Source of the DNA: Cytophagales bacterium
GTDB lineage: Bacteria > Bacteroidota > Bacteroidia > Cytophagales > Cyclobacteriaceae
Reading direction: 5' to 3'
DNA: 37,659 nucleotides
NCBI GenBank assembly: GCA_020402945.1
Contig: JADBYQ010000102.1
Coordinates: 1 to 37,659, forward strand
Position numbers and translations under genes: made by a program. Below the pieces are notes generated by a model. It saw only the letters and a list, made by a program, of their open reading frames with translations. It had not been told where the DNA came from and did not search any database. Shown in pieces: positions 22,635-31,865 of this stretch; position 1 is the first letter of the stretch, and each line of letters starts with the position of its first letter.

Positions 22635-24401
22635 ATGAATTTTTTTAAATCATTTCTTGCTTCCTGCCTCGGCTCGTTGGTCGCATTTGTAGTTTTGATT
22701 TTTTTGGTATTTAGTTTTTTCGCAGCCGCAATCTCCAGCCTTTCTTCGGGAGATTCACAAGTGGTGGTGGAAGATAATTCTGTGTTACACCTAAGGTTGG
22801 ATGTGCCGCTAAGTGAAATGGAAGCTGATAACCCACTGGAGGGACTTCCTATCCCAGGTGCTACGGATAGCCCGATTGGACTGCTGAAACTAAAGAATGT
22901 GATTCAGCATGCCGCAGGTGATGCCAAGATAAAAGGAATATACCTGGACGTCCCTGTTTTTATGGGTGGATACGCCATGGCGAAGGAAATAAGAGATGCG
23001 TTGCTGGATTTTAGAAAGACAGGTAAATGGGTTGTTTCTTACAATGAAGTGATGACTGAACAAGCGTACTATATTGCTTCTGCGGCTGACAAGGTATATC
23101 TCAATCCGGAGGGCGAAATGGAATTCAATGGAATGGCTATTGAGGTTTCATTTTTTAAAAAAATGTTCGATAAGTTGGAGATAAAGCCGGAAATATTCCG
23201 AGTAGGTGATTTTAAGAGTGCGGTAGAACCCTTCATGCTGGATAAGATGAGTGAAGCGAATCGCCTTCAACTAAATGAGTTGATTCAGAGCTTAAACAAC
23301 GAAGTAGTCAGAGAGATTGCGTTAAGTAGAAATATTGAATTTGACAGACTAAAAGAGATATCTGATCGAATGGCGGCCACCACCACACGCGAGGCAAGCG
23401 CGCTTCATCTGGTTGATTCGTTGGTCTATTACGATCAGGTATTGGACGATTTGCGAGATCGATTGGATCTTGGCAAAAGTGAAGATATCACTTTCATTAA
23501 ATACAATAAGTATAAAAAGAGTGTAAGCGACTACAGCAGTTCTAAGAATGAAATTGCGGTAATTGTGGCAGATGGCGACATCGTACCGGGCAAAGCCCAA
23601 CAAGGGATGATCGGTTCAACCACATTCGCTCAAGAACTGCGCAAAGCTAGAGAAAGCAAGAAAGTTAAAGCTATTGTATTGCGCATCAATTCACCCGGAG
23701 GAAGTGCGCTTGCTTCTGATGTCATGTGGCGCGAGGTAACACTTGCCTCTAAGGAGAAACCAATCATTGCTTCGATGGGAGACTATGCGGCATCGGGTGG
23801 CTACTATATCGCGATGGGGTGCGATACGATAGTGGCACAACCTAATACGATTACCGGATCCATCGGTGTGTTTAGTGTTCTCTTCGATTTGAGCAGCTTT
23901 TTGGATAACAAAATAGGAATCACGTTTGATGAAGTGAAAACAGGTGATATCGGAGAACTCGTCACCTTTACACGGCCACTTACTGAACCGGAGAAAGCCA
24001 TTTGGCAGAAAAGCACCGATCGAATTTATGCTTCGTTTACCGCTAAAGCAGCTGAAGGCAGAGGCATGCCTGTCGATCAACTAAGAAAGGTAGCCTCTGG
24101 TAGAGTTTGGACGGGCAGCCAGGCAAAGGAGCGTGGGCTGGTTGATGTGCTTGGTAGTTTCGATGATGCGGTGCGCATTGCTGCGGAGAAAGCAGGCGTT
24201 GCGAGCGACTACCGAGTAAAGTATTACCCAAAGCATAAATCATTTTTTGAGCAATGGATGGCTGATATGGAAGAAAACGCGAAAGTGAAAGCGCTAAAGC
24301 AAGAACTCGGCACACATTATAAAGTGTATGAACAAATACAGAAGTTGAAGAATTACCAAGGGGCGCAAGCGAGGATGCCGTTTGAGTTGCGGATTCGCTG
24401 A
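22635..24401 (+). CDS. sppA: Signal peptide peptidase SppA, long (67K) form
   Basis: Membrane serine protease (family S49) that degrades released signal peptides. It has 588 residues with one N-terminal membrane helix (about 10-34, LGSLVAFVVLIFLVFSFF). Two S49 repeats follow; the catalytic Lys is in GDFKSAVEPF (Lys194) and the catalytic Ser in GDYAASGGYY (Ser387), matching the Lys/Ser dyad split between repeats in the long form. INSPGGSALASD and NTITGSIGVF are conserved around the second half. Active-site residues are intact. The stop is followed after 5 bp by a tandem repeat and then bioB on the same strand. Confidence 0.95.
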   Translation: MNFFKSFLASCLGSLVAFVVLIFLVFSFFAAAISSLSSGDSQVVVEDNSVLHLRLDVPLSEMEADNPLEGLPIPGATDSPIGLLKLKNVIQHAAGDAKIKGIYLDVPVFMGGYAMAKEIRDALLDFRKTGKWVVSYNEVMTEQAYYIASAADKVYLNPEGEMEFNGMAIEVSFFKKMFDKLEIKPEIFRVGDFKSAVEPFMLDKMSEANRLQLNELIQSLNNEVVREIALSRNIEFDRLKEISDRMAATTTREASALHLVDSLVYYDQVLDDLRDRLDLGKSEDITFIKYNKYKKSVSDYSSSKNEIAVIVADGDIVPGKAQQGMIGSTTFAQELRKARESKKVKAIVLRINSPGGSALASDVMWREVTLASKEKPIIASMGDYAASGGYYIAMGCDTIVAQPNTITGSIGVFSVLFDLSSFLDNKIGITFDEVKTGDIGELVTFTRPLTEPEKAIWQKSTDRIYASFTAKAAEGRGMPVDQLRKVASGRVWTGSQAKERGLVDVLGSFDDAVRIAAEKAGVASDYRVKYYPKHKSFFEQWMADMEENAKVKALKQELGTHYKVYEQIQKLKNYQGAQARMPFELRIR

Positions 24402-24406
24402 TTTGC

Positions 24407-24466
24407 TAATTCGATGATTAGTTAATTCGATGATTAGTTAATTCGATGATTAGTTAATTCGATGAT
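24407..24466. repeat. 16-bp tandem repeat, 3.75 copies, between sppA and bioB
   Basis: The unit TAATTCGATGATTAGT occurs at 24407, 24423 and 24439 without any difference, followed by a 12-nt partial copy at 24455. It occupies most of the 102-bp sppA-bioB spacer. Perfect identity between copies indicates recent slippage, so copy number probably varies between strains. Confidence 0.95.
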
Positions 24467-24503
24467 GAAACCGATGTCAGTGATTAAATTTTCAAATTAA
24501 GTT

Positions 24504-25481
24504 ATGATTAGAACAGACTGGACCCGGGAAGAAATTTCAGACATCTACCACACGCCTGTATTGGAGTTGATTTATAAGGCGGCTACAGTGCACCGCGAAT
24601 TTAATGATGCGCAAGAAGTACAAGTTTGTACATTACTTTCCGTGAAGACAGGTGGTTGCCCCGAAGACTGTGCGTATTGTCCACAGGCGGCTCGCTACCA
24701 TACCGATGTGAAGGTTCACAAGTTAATGGAAGTAGAAGAGGTGATTGGCAAGGCGCTGGAAGCGAAGGAGGCTGGGAGCACTCGCTTTTGTATGGGCGCT
24801 GCCTGGCGAGAAGTGCGCGACAATCGAGATTTTGATAAGGTACTGGAAATGGTGAAGGGTGTTAGCTCGATGGGTATGGAAGTGTGTTGCACACTTGGCA
24901 TGCTAACACACGAGCAAGCCAACAAACTAAAAGCAGCCGGCCTATACGCCTACAATCATAACCTTGATACCAGCGAAGAGTTTTATGGCGATGTCATTAC
25001 AACTCGCACTTACAAAGACCGACTAGAAACGCTAGAGAATGTGCGTGGGGCCAAAATCTCCGTTTGCTCTGGTGGCATCATCGGCATGGGCGAGAAGGAG
25101 GGTGACAGGATTGGGATGCTGCACACGCTGGCTACATTACCAGAGCACCCCGAGTCAGTGCCAGTGAATGCGTTAGTACCCGTGGAAGGAACACCTTTAG
25201 AAGATCAGGAAAAGGTATCTGTCTGGGAGATGGTGCGAATGATTGCGACAGCGAGGATTATAATGCCAAAAGCAATGGTTCGGCTATCTGCAGGGCGAGT
25301 GCGAATGACATTGGAGGAGCAAGCACTATGTTTCCTGGCAGGAGCCAACAGCATTTTTGCCGGAGATAGGTTACTGACTACCCCTAACCCCGCCTATATC
25401 CAGGATAAAGAGATGTTTCAAGTGCTGAATTTAAGACCGAGAGAGGCGTATAAAAACCTGGAGAAAGCAACGGTGAGCTAG
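24504..25481 (+). CDS. bioB: Biotin synthase
   Basis: Radical-SAM enzyme that inserts sulfur into dethiobiotin, the last step of biotin synthesis. It has 325 residues. The SAM-cluster motif is [12 protein letters not shown] (Cys52, Cys56, Cys59, C-x3-C-x2-C). Other family blocks are [45 protein letters not shown] and RLSAGRVRM (with the Arg that binds the auxiliary cluster). No other bio gene is nearby. Its product supplies the cofactor used by AccB in this same window, but no operon link exists. No terminator is visible right after the stop. Confidence 0.97.
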   Translation: MIRTDWTREEISDIYHTPVLELIYKAATVHREFNDAQEVQVCTLLSVKTGGCPEDCAYCPQAARYHTDVKVHKLMEVEEVIGKALEAKEAGSTRFCMGAAWREVRDNRDFDKVLEMVKGVSSMGMEVCCTLGMLTHEQANKLKAAGLYAYNHNLDTSEEFYGDVITTRTYKDRLETLENVRGAKISVCSGGIIGMGEKEGDRIGMLHTLATLPEHPESVPVNALVPVEGTPLEDQEKVSVWEMVRMIATARIIMPKAMVRLSAGRVRMTLEEQALCFLAGANSIFAGDRLLTTPNPAYIQDKEMFQVLNLRPREAYKNLEKATVS

Positions 25482-25931
25482 TTGCTACTGGTAATTTTTT
25501 TGACGTTTTGCGATGTAAGATTTTGGACGAAAAGTGTAGTGTTTGAACGGATTTTGACGGTTTCGATCATTTTCTTTTTCGCTCAATAGCAGCGTGATTC
25601 AATCCTAAGCAGATTATTTTATTCTGAAGCAGTACAACTCCAGCTAAATTCTTCATACCTCACGTTGATTTTCATTTAAGATGGCCTAGATAACAGGGTA
25701 TTTCTAAGTCGAAGCCATGAAGTTTGAGCTGTATTTCCCGGTTGATTAGGTGGTTATGCCAACTTGGTTGAATAGAATTGGCTAAACCATTTTATGGGAA
25801 ATTGCAAATGCTATACACTCACGTAAGCGAGCAGCAATTGCCAAAGTTCACCGTCACTAAGACAAAAACCATTTTTGCTAAATAATTCCTTTTTGAATGC
25901 CCTTACTTGGAGAAAGGTTTCTCAATCAGGG
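25482..25931. other. Gene-free spacer downstream of bioB
   Basis: About 450 bp without a credible gene on either strand. It contains several TTTTGACG-type words near 25498-25555 and a short reading frame around 25780-25890 that includes MLYTHVSEQQL. That phrase resembles the C-terminal tyrosine motif of integrases, but is too short to call. It may be remnant or regulatory DNA. Confidence 0.5.
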
Positions 25932-25933
25932 AC

Positions 25934-25969
25934 AAAAAAAACCTATGACTGATTCATAGGTTTTTTTTT
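25934..25969. terminator. Bidirectional intrinsic terminator
   Basis: CCTATGA (25942-25948) pairs with TCATAGG (25954-25960) around CTGAT, flanked by eight A on the left and nine T on the right. It lies 20 bp beyond the stop of the small minus-strand gene at 25990 and can terminate both that gene and any plus-strand transcript from bioB. Confidence 0.93.
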
Positions 25970-25989
25970 ATCGTTAAAAAAGGTAAAGA

Positions 25990-26154
25990 CTAGAATTTGC
26001 TTTCTGAAACAAATCCTCCCATTGGCTCTTGTTGGCTTTGCGTACTACCAACCTCTTTTGTAGATTGAGTCGTTTTATTTTTTTGCTTTGTCAGCGTAAA
26101 CGAGAATGAAGCCAAAGCCAATAGAACAAGCGATACTATAATTTTGGTTTTCAT
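25990..26154 (-). CDS. Very short exported protein, 54 residues
   Basis: ATG 26154 to TAG 25990. The N-terminus MKTKIIVSLVLLALASFSFT is a clear signal peptide or single membrane anchor (Lys, hydrophobic core, small residues before the likely cut). The remainder is polar and rich in Gln, Thr, Ser and Lys (KQKNKTTQSTKEVGSTQSQQ) and ends EPMGGFVSESKF. There are no cysteines, so it is not a lipoprotein. It resembles no family I know. It ends just before a strong terminator, supporting a real transcript, and lies 23 bp downstream of a second small exported-protein gene on the same strand, so the two are probably one transcript. The coding call rests on the signal peptide and terminator. Confidence 0.6.
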   Translation of the reverse strand: MKTKIIVSLVLLALASFSFTLTKQKNKTTQSTKEVGSTQSQQEPMGGFVSESKF

Positions 26155-26177
26155 ATTATTTTAGTTTTTAATTAAAG

Positions 26178-26312
26178 TTAAAATCCTTTATCAATCTCTC
26201 TGCCGCCAGTGTTGTTTGTTTCTTTAATGGGTTTTACTTCTTCTTTTGTACAAGAAGTGATTGACAACGAGAGTGAGAACAAAACGATGATTGTGTAGAA
26301 AAACTTTTTCAT
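26178..26312 (-). CDS. Very short lipoprotein, 44 residues
   Basis: ATG 26312 to TAA 26178. MKKFFYTIIVLFSLSLSITSC is a type II signal sequence with lipobox I-T-S-C (Cys21). The mature part is only 24 residues, CTKEEVKPIKETNNTGGREI..., ending DKGF. It is upstream of the 54-residue exported protein on the same strand, separated by 23 bp. Both end in a short tail with paired Gly and a final basic-aromatic pair (GGF..SESKF and GGREIDKGF), so they could be related. The gene is divergent from the sensor kinase at 26432. Function unknown. Confidence 0.6.
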   Translation of the reverse strand: MKKFFYTIIVLFSLSLSITSCTKEEVKPIKETNNTGGREIDKGF

Positions 26313-26431
26313 AATTGCTTAAGGTTAAATTTGGTTTACTGTTTGAATAAAAATGATGCACAAAATTCTAAATTGGATGGTTTATAGATTTTTTAATCCA
26401 GTTGTTAATCGAACATAGGTATGTTAATCGT

Positions 26432-28630
26432 ATGATTATAAGGAAGTTATCTTTTTTGCTTTGTATGCTGGCCATTTTTTTGAGTGGATTTGGCCAAGAT
26501 GCGTCTCAGGCTAAGATTGATTCGTTGGAGAGCTTGATAAAGCTGAAAAGTGGGGCTAAGAAATTTGATTTGATCGTTGTGCTTATGCGCGCCCAACTCA
26601 ACAAGAATCCAAGAACTTCACTAGAGTTATCCCGGCAAGCTGAGACACTCGCATTGTCTCTTGGAGATAGCTTAAGAATAGTTAAGGCTCAATATGCAAG
26701 AGGATTTATTTATCGTAGACTCGATTCTGTAAGCCAGGCCATTCGCGCACTGGAGGATGCCTTACCGATTGCTAAAAGAAATAATTACAATGAGGAACTG
26801 TCAAAGATACTGAACACAATAGCGATTTGTTATTCGTTTAGCGGCAATCCGGATAAGGCACTTGCGTTTCATTTTCAATCCATCGATCTAAATGAACGTC
26901 TTGGGAACAAGGAAGATATTGCTATTACCTATAACAATATTGGCTTAGTCTATTTTAAGCTTAGAGATTACTACAACGCGTTGATTTTTTATCAAAAATC
27001 ACTTGACGTAAAAAACGCTATTTCAAATGGATATGATTTGGATAGAGTACTCGTCAATATGGCACTGTGCTATAACCAGTTAGAGCGTTACAAAGAAGCT
27101 GAAGAATTTATAAAAAGAGGTTTACAGATATGTAAAAGCGAGTGCGATTCTGTTTTTCTGATGGATGCAGAACTTGGGTTGGGCGTTGCCTCATCTGAAC
27201 AAGGTAGAAGAGAAGAAGCTATTCATCATTTTGAGTCATCATTGCTAATCGCCAGACAGCTCAATGATAAGCGGTATCAAGTTGAAAATTTATACAATTT
27301 AGCCTTAGTAAGTGAAAGTCAGCAACGGCTAGCTGAAGCCTTGAATTTCCTAAAAGAAGCAGAAAAAATAGTTGTAACGACTGATTATTCGCTTTCATTG
27401 ATTGAAATCTATAGGTTATATTCTACTATTTATCGCACTCAAAGCGATTTTCAAAATGCTACTGACTACCAATCAAGATATATTGCACTGAAGGACAGTA
27501 TCTACTCGGGAGAGTTGATAAGAAACCTTGCCAAAGTGCAATCGAATTTCGCAGAGCGCGAAAACATAAAAACCATTAAAGAAAAAGATCTGATCCTAGA
27601 GCTGCGCCAACAATTGATCGACCGACAATTCACCCAGATTTTCTTTGTTGTCGCTGTGACTTTTCTCTCACTTGGTATGGTTCTATTATTGTTGGTAACG
27701 AATAGAAAGCAGAAACAGGCAAGTGCTACTGTCGCTATGGCGAGAAATAAAATAGAAGAGCAAAACAAGCAGTTGGAGGACCAGAATAAGGAGTTAGATA
27801 AAAAAGTAAAAGAGCGAACTAAAGAACTAAGTGAATCCAATCGCCAACTCACTGATGTAAATTCGGAGCTGGATAACTTCCTCTATAAATCTTCGCACGA
27901 CCTCAGTGGCCCACTTGCTTCGTTACAGGGGTTGGTTAACTTGGCCTATATGGAGCCCAAGGATGAGTTTCACCAACTTAGGTTATTAGGTGACTTAACT
28001 TCGCAGATAGAAAAGATGTCAAAGATGTTGAGCCGATTGTCGTTGGTAAGTGAAGTGAATCACGCCAGTTTGGAGTCTCAAAAAATCGACCTTGAGAAAG
28101 CGCTGTCTGCGCTGTTTGAATTCGAGAAAAAAACCTACCAATCTTCCAATGTTCAACTCAGCTTTACCATACAAAGTGACGTTGAGTTGGTTTCTGATAA
28201 GCTGCTTTTTGAGACCATCGTAGAAAACCTGGTTACGAACGGCATTAAGTTTTATAACTCAAATAACCGCGCGCAGCGCTTTGTTCATGTGGAAATAAGT
28301 AAAGCTGGTTCGATGGTTTGCATACGTGTGTCTGATAACGGACTAGGTATAGCTAGCATACCCGACCAAGATGTATTTCGAATGTTTATGCGCGGATCTG
28401 AACGTTCTGAAACGGGCGGTGTAGGGCTTTACCTTACAAAAATATGCGTGAATCGCCTAGGTGGCAACATCCAGTTAGAGCAAACCAGCGGGGACGGTTC
28501 CACCTTTTTGGTTCAACTACCTTGTGACCTGACGCCAATTCTGGAAGAGCGTAAGCAATTTCAAGAAGCAGTAAAAAGAAAAGAAAGAGAAGCGTTAGAA
28601 GGGGCGGGAAAATTGACTTCTACCAAGTAA
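26432..28630 (+). CDS. TPR-containing sensor histidine kinase
   Basis: 732 residues from ATG 26432 (an upstream TTG at 26402 is less likely). There is a signal peptide to about residue 21 (LAIFLSGFG-Q). The periplasmic part to ~400 is made of tetratricopeptide repeats (for example ITYNNIGLVYFKLRDYYNALIFYQKSL and LVNMALCYNQLERYKEAEEFIKRGL). One membrane helix follows (about 401-423), then a coiled coil (EEQNKQLEDQNKELDKKVKERTKEL). The kinase core has the H-box YKSSHDLSGPLASLQG (His ~489), N-box ENLVTNGIKFY, G1 DNGLGIAS, F-box and G2 TGGVGLYLTK. No receiver domain is fused and no response regulator is adjacent, so it is an orphan kinase. The ligand is unknown; TPR sensors usually bind a partner protein or peptide. 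Confidence 0.9.
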   Translation: MIIRKLSFLLCMLAIFLSGFGQDASQAKIDSLESLIKLKSGAKKFDLIVVLMRAQLNKNPRTSLELSRQAETLALSLGDSLRIVKAQYARGFIYRRLDSVSQAIRALEDALPIAKRNNYNEELSKILNTIAICYSFSGNPDKALAFHFQSIDLNERLGNKEDIAITYNNIGLVYFKLRDYYNALIFYQKSLDVKNAISNGYDLDRVLVNMALCYNQLERYKEAEEFIKRGLQICKSECDSVFLMDAELGLGVASSEQGRREEAIHHFESSLLIARQLNDKRYQVENLYNLALVSESQQRLAEALNFLKEAEKIVVTTDYSLSLIEIYRLYSTIYRTQSDFQNATDYQSRYIALKDSIYSGELIRNLAKVQSNFAERENIKTIKEKDLILELRQQLIDRQFTQIFFVVAVTFLSLGMVLLLLVTNRKQKQASATVAMARNKIEEQNKQLEDQNKELDKKVKERTKELSESNRQLTDVNSELDNFLYKSSHDLSGPLASLQGLVNLAYMEPKDEFHQLRLLGDLTSQIEKMSKMLSRLSLVSEVNHASLESQKIDLEKALSALFEFEKKTYQSSNVQLSFTIQSDVELVSDKLLFETIVENLVTNGIKFYNSNNRAQRFVHVEISKAGSMVCIRVSDNGLGIASIPDQDVFRMFMRGSERSETGGVGLYLTKICVNRLGGNIQLEQTSGDGSTFLVQLPCDLTPILEERKQFQEAVKRKEREALEGAGKLTSTK

Positions 28631-28679
28631 ACTTTTTCTCTGCGCATTTTCTCATCTTTGCCCCGTTTTTATCACCACT

Positions 28680-30785
28680 ATGAGCAAAGAATTCAAGAGA
28701 TATCTTATTACCGCTGCACTTCCCTACGCCAATGGCCCAAAGCATATTGGGCATCTAGCGGGTGCTTATATTCCTTCTGATGTTTATGTTCGATATTTAA
28801 GGTCTTTGGGTAGGGATGTTGTATTCGTATGCGGCAGCGATGAGCACGGCACGGCTATTCCCAATCAAGCACTAAAAGAAGGAACATCCGCGCGAGCGAT
28901 AATAGATAAATACGATGCCCAGATTCGGTCGTGTTTTCATCAACTGGGTATGTCGTTTGATATTTATCACCGCACCAGCGAGCTGATCCACCACCAAACT
29001 TCGCAAGAAATTTTTTTGAATTTATACAACAAAGGACTGCTCACTGAGGAGACCTCTGAACAGTATTACGATGAAGAGGCTAAAGCATTCTTGGCTGATC
29101 GCTACATTATTGGCACCTGCCCTAAGTGCGGGAATCTGAATGCTTATGGCGATCAATGCGAACGGTGTGGCTCCACGCTTAGCCCACGCGAGTTGATCAA
29201 TCCAAGATCGACACTTTCAGGTAATTCGCCCATTCTAAAATCCACAAAGCACTGGTATTTGCCTTTGCAGGATTACGAAACTTGGTTGAGTGATTGGATT
29301 CTGAAGTCGCACAAAGATGATTGGAAAGTAAATGTGTACGGGCAATGCAAATCCTGGATCGATGCAGGTCTGCAACCTCGCGCCATGACCCGCGATTTGG
29401 ATTGGGGTATCAAAGTTCCGTTGCCGGATGCCGAGGGTAAGGTCCTTTACGTGTGGTTTGATGCACCCATTGGATACATATCGGCCACACGGGCTTTATT
29501 TGAAGAGCTGGCGAGTGGAAAGGCGAAATATGCTACACCCCAAAGCAGTTTTATCAACCCGTCTAAAGATGGTTGGAAACCCTACTGGCAAGATAATGAA
29601 ACCAAGCTTGTACATTTTGTAGGAAAGGATAATATTGTTTTCCACTGTATTATTTTTCCGATCATGCTGCATGCCACGGGTGAATACATTTTGCCAGACA
29701 ATGTGCCTGCCAACGAGTTCATGAACTTGGAAGGTGATAAGATGTCTACGAGTCGCGGCTGGTCAATTGAGATGCACGAGTATCTGGCCGACTTTCCCGA
29801 TAAGCCAGATGTATTGCGCTATGCACTGCTTACCAATCTTCCTGAGACAAAGGATAGCGAATTTACCTGGAAAGATTTTCAGGCAAAGAACAATAATGAG
29901 TTAGTCGCCATTTTTGGGAATTTTGTAAATAGAGCACTGGTCCTCACCCAAAAGTATTTTGACAATCGAGTACCTACTCTCGGATCGCTGGAAGAAGTCG
30001 ATCAAAAGGTTTTGAATGATTTGAAAGAGTTCCCTTCCAAAATTGGATCTTCCATCGAGTTGTACCGGTTCAGAGAGGCTACTGCTCACTTGATCGACCT
30101 CGCTCGTTTAGGTAACAAGTACCTGGCTGAAACAGAGCCATGGAAGCTGGCAAAGACTGGCATGACAAGGGTGGCAACGATTTTGAATATTTCATTGCAG
30201 ATTGCTGCTAGCTTATCCATAACCGTGGAGCCTTTCCTGCCATTTACTGCAGAAAAATTAAGAGGCATGTTAAATTTTAAGAAATCGAAATGGAGCGATG
30301 CGGGCTCATCGGATTTATTGAAAGATGGGCACCTGTTAGGTGAAGCTTCTTTGCTATTCGAAAAAATAGAAGATGAGGTAATACAAGCACAGATCAAAAA
30401 ATTGGTAGACTCAAAAAAGGCAATGGAATTATCGAATCAACCTGCAGAGCCAGCAAAAGCTGAAGTTTCGTTTGACGAATTTGCGAAAATGGATATTCGC
30501 ATAGGCACCGTAATAACCGCTGAGCGAGTGGAAAAATCGAAAAAATTATTGAAACTCCAAGTTGACACCGGTATTGACAAGCGCACGGTGATGAGTGGAA
30601 TTGCGGAACATTTTTCTCCCGAGGATATAATTGGGAAGCAAGTGACCATACTTGTAAATCTTGCTCCAAGGAAAATTATGGGGGTTGAATCGCAAGGGAT
30701 GATATTGATGGCCGCTGATAAAGATGGGAAACTACGTTTGCTGCAACCCAACGAAGCGGTAAGTCCCGGGTCTACTGTTAGCTGA
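28680..30785 (+). CDS. metG: Methionyl-tRNA synthetase
   Basis: Charges tRNA-Met with methionine. It has 701 residues, the long form with a C-terminal EMAP-II/Trbp111-like domain. Landmarks: PYANGPKHIGHLAGAY (HIGH), GSDEHGTAI, a zinc knuckle CPKCGNLNAYGDQCERCG with four cysteines, WFDAPIGYISATR, and KMSTSRGW in place of KMSKS. The last ~105 residues (FAKMDIRIGTVITAERVEKSKKLLKLQVDTG ... GMILMA) form the tRNA-binding OB fold that also mediates dimerisation. It stands alone, 49 bp after the kinase gene, with a weak CATCTTTG promoter-like box in the gap, and is followed by a 14-bp tandem repeat. Confidence 0.97.
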   Translation: MSKEFKRYLITAALPYANGPKHIGHLAGAYIPSDVYVRYLRSLGRDVVFVCGSDEHGTAIPNQALKEGTSARAIIDKYDAQIRSCFHQLGMSFDIYHRTSELIHHQTSQEIFLNLYNKGLLTEETSEQYYDEEAKAFLADRYIIGTCPKCGNLNAYGDQCERCGSTLSPRELINPRSTLSGNSPILKSTKHWYLPLQDYETWLSDWILKSHKDDWKVNVYGQCKSWIDAGLQPRAMTRDLDWGIKVPLPDAEGKVLYVWFDAPIGYISATRALFEELASGKAKYATPQSSFINPSKDGWKPYWQDNETKLVHFVGKDNIVFHCIIFPIMLHATGEYILPDNVPANEFMNLEGDKMSTSRGWSIEMHEYLADFPDKPDVLRYALLTNLPETKDSEFTWKDFQAKNNNELVAIFGNFVNRALVLTQKYFDNRVPTLGSLEEVDQKVLNDLKEFPSKIGSSIELYRFREATAHLIDLARLGNKYLAETEPWKLAKTGMTRVATILNISLQIAASLSITVEPFLPFTAEKLRGMLNFKKSKWSDAGSSDLLKDGHLLGEASLLFEKIEDEVIQAQIKKLVDSKKAMELSNQPAEPAKAEVSFDEFAKMDIRIGTVITAERVEKSKKLLKLQVDTGIDKRTVMSGIAEHFSPEDIIGKQVTILVNLAPRKIMGVESQGMILMAADKDGKLRLLQPNEAVSPGSTVS

Positions 30786-30803
30786 TTCAAATTCTTAATA
30801 CTA

Positions 30804-30900
30804 TTCTAAATTCCGACTTCTAAATTCCGACTTCTAAATTCTGACTTCTAGATACTGACTTCTAGATACTGACTTCCAAATTCTGACTTCTAAATTCGGT
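30804..30900. repeat. 14-bp tandem repeat, about 7 copies, between metG and the EamA gene
   Basis: Six full copies of TTCTAAATTCYGAC-type units start at 30804, 30818, 30832, 30846, 30860 and 30874, plus a 13-nt last copy at 30888. Two central copies read TTCTAGATACTGAC, identical to each other, so the array has expanded by unit duplication after mutation. The array fills nearly the whole 125-bp spacer and ends 10 bp before the TTG start of the next gene. The related words CGACTTCTAAA recur at 31818-31828. Confidence 0.95.
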
Positions 30901-30910
30901 TTGCAGCTCA

Positions 30911-31780
30911 TTGAAAAACATTGATCCGAAATACATTCTAACAGGCATCGCTTTTGCGCTATTGTGGGCATCGGCATCTACAGCTGGAAAATTCGGTATC
31001 CAATCCGTTGAGCCGTTAACTTTCTTCACCATCCGGTTTTTAGTTGCGGGCGTTCTACTGTTGTTATTCTCCCATGTGATTATGCGTTACTCTTTTCCAT
31101 CTGGCATTGAATGGTGGCAGGTAGCGGTCTTTGGTGCATTTAATACGGCTTTGTATTTGGGTATTTTTATCATTGCGCTAAAAAATGTGGCGGCAGGAAT
31201 TACAACCATGGCCATTGCATTGAACCCATTGTTAATAGGAATTCTTTCCTCGCAGACCATGAAACGGAAAGTGCTTTGGCGCGAATGGATCAGTATTTTC
31301 ATAGGCATGCTAGGTGTGGCGATAGCCACACTACCCCTTTTAAAAACAAAGCACGCTACTGTTTCCGGGGTTTTGTTAATAGTACTTTGTATGCTTATGT
31401 ATTCGATTGGTTCTGTTTACTATGCTTCCGTAAAATGGAAGCTGCAGCGGACAACAATTAACGCCTGGCAAGTTTTTTTCGGAGGCATGATGCTACTTCC
31501 CTTTGCATTGCTATTTGAAAGTGGCAACAACTTGTTCGATTTGAAATTTTTTCTTTCGCTTACCTGGCTAGTGATTCCCGTTTCTATTGGTGCGGTGCAA
31601 CTTTGGCTTCGTCTACTTAAAGACGATGCTGTTCGCGCATCTATCTGGCTTTTTCTTTGCCCGATTTTTGGGTTGACCTATGCAACGATTTTATTGAACG
31701 AACCTTTCACGCTGTTGACTGCATTAGGTGCTGCGCTGGTATTAACAGCTCTTTATTTAGGCCAGCGGGTTAAAGCTTAA
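30911..31780 (+). CDS. EamA-family (DMT superfamily) transporter
   Basis: 289 residues and about ten membrane helices in two EamA repeats, the layout of drug/metabolite exporters. The first repeat begins YILTGIAFALLWASASTAGKFGI, the typical 'fallWaS' opening; the second repeat starts near residue 150 (VSGVLLIVLCMLMYSIGSVYY). It ends with NEPFTLLTALGAALVLTALYLGQR, matching the family's end of repeat two. No ATG precedes the conserved part; TTG 30911 (MKNIDPKY) gives the expected N-terminus. Substrate cannot be told. It is convergent with smc. Confidence 0.88.
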   Translation: MKNIDPKYILTGIAFALLWASASTAGKFGIQSVEPLTFFTIRFLVAGVLLLLFSHVIMRYSFPSGIEWWQVAVFGAFNTALYLGIFIIALKNVAAGITTMAIALNPLLIGILSSQTMKRKVLWREWISIFIGMLGVAIATLPLLKTKHATVSGVLLIVLCMLMYSIGSVYYASVKWKLQRTTINAWQVFFGGMMLLPFALLFESGNNLFDLKFFLSLTWLVIPVSIGAVQLWLRLLKDDAVRASIWLFLCPIFGLTYATILLNEPFTLLTALGAALVLTALYLGQRVKA

Positions 31781-31793
31781 AAAAAGTTTAGGT

Positions 31794-31865
31794 AATTCAA
31801 AAATCAAGATTCAAAATCGACTTCTAAACCAGAAATCTTGAACCATAAATCTTGGACTTTGAATT
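31794..31865. repeat. Palindromic spacer element between EamA gene and smc
   Basis: AATTCAAA (31794-31801) is mirrored by TTTGAATT (31858-31865), and inside these AAGATT (31806-31811) by AATCTT (31848-31853), with a second possible partner ATCTTG near 31834-31839. The element fills the 85-bp gap of two convergent genes and touches the smc stop codon. It resembles the accB-accC spacer (5431-5500) in word content. It may act as a weak bidirectional terminator. Confidence 0.6.

Noticed and set aside
25780..25890. Short frame with MLYTHVSEQQLPKF, resembling the C-terminal catalytic-tyrosine motif (YTHVS) of tyrosine recombinases.
   Set aside because: Only about eight residues match, the frame has a stop just upstream, and no other integrase motif is visible on either strand. 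It may be a remnant but cannot be supported.
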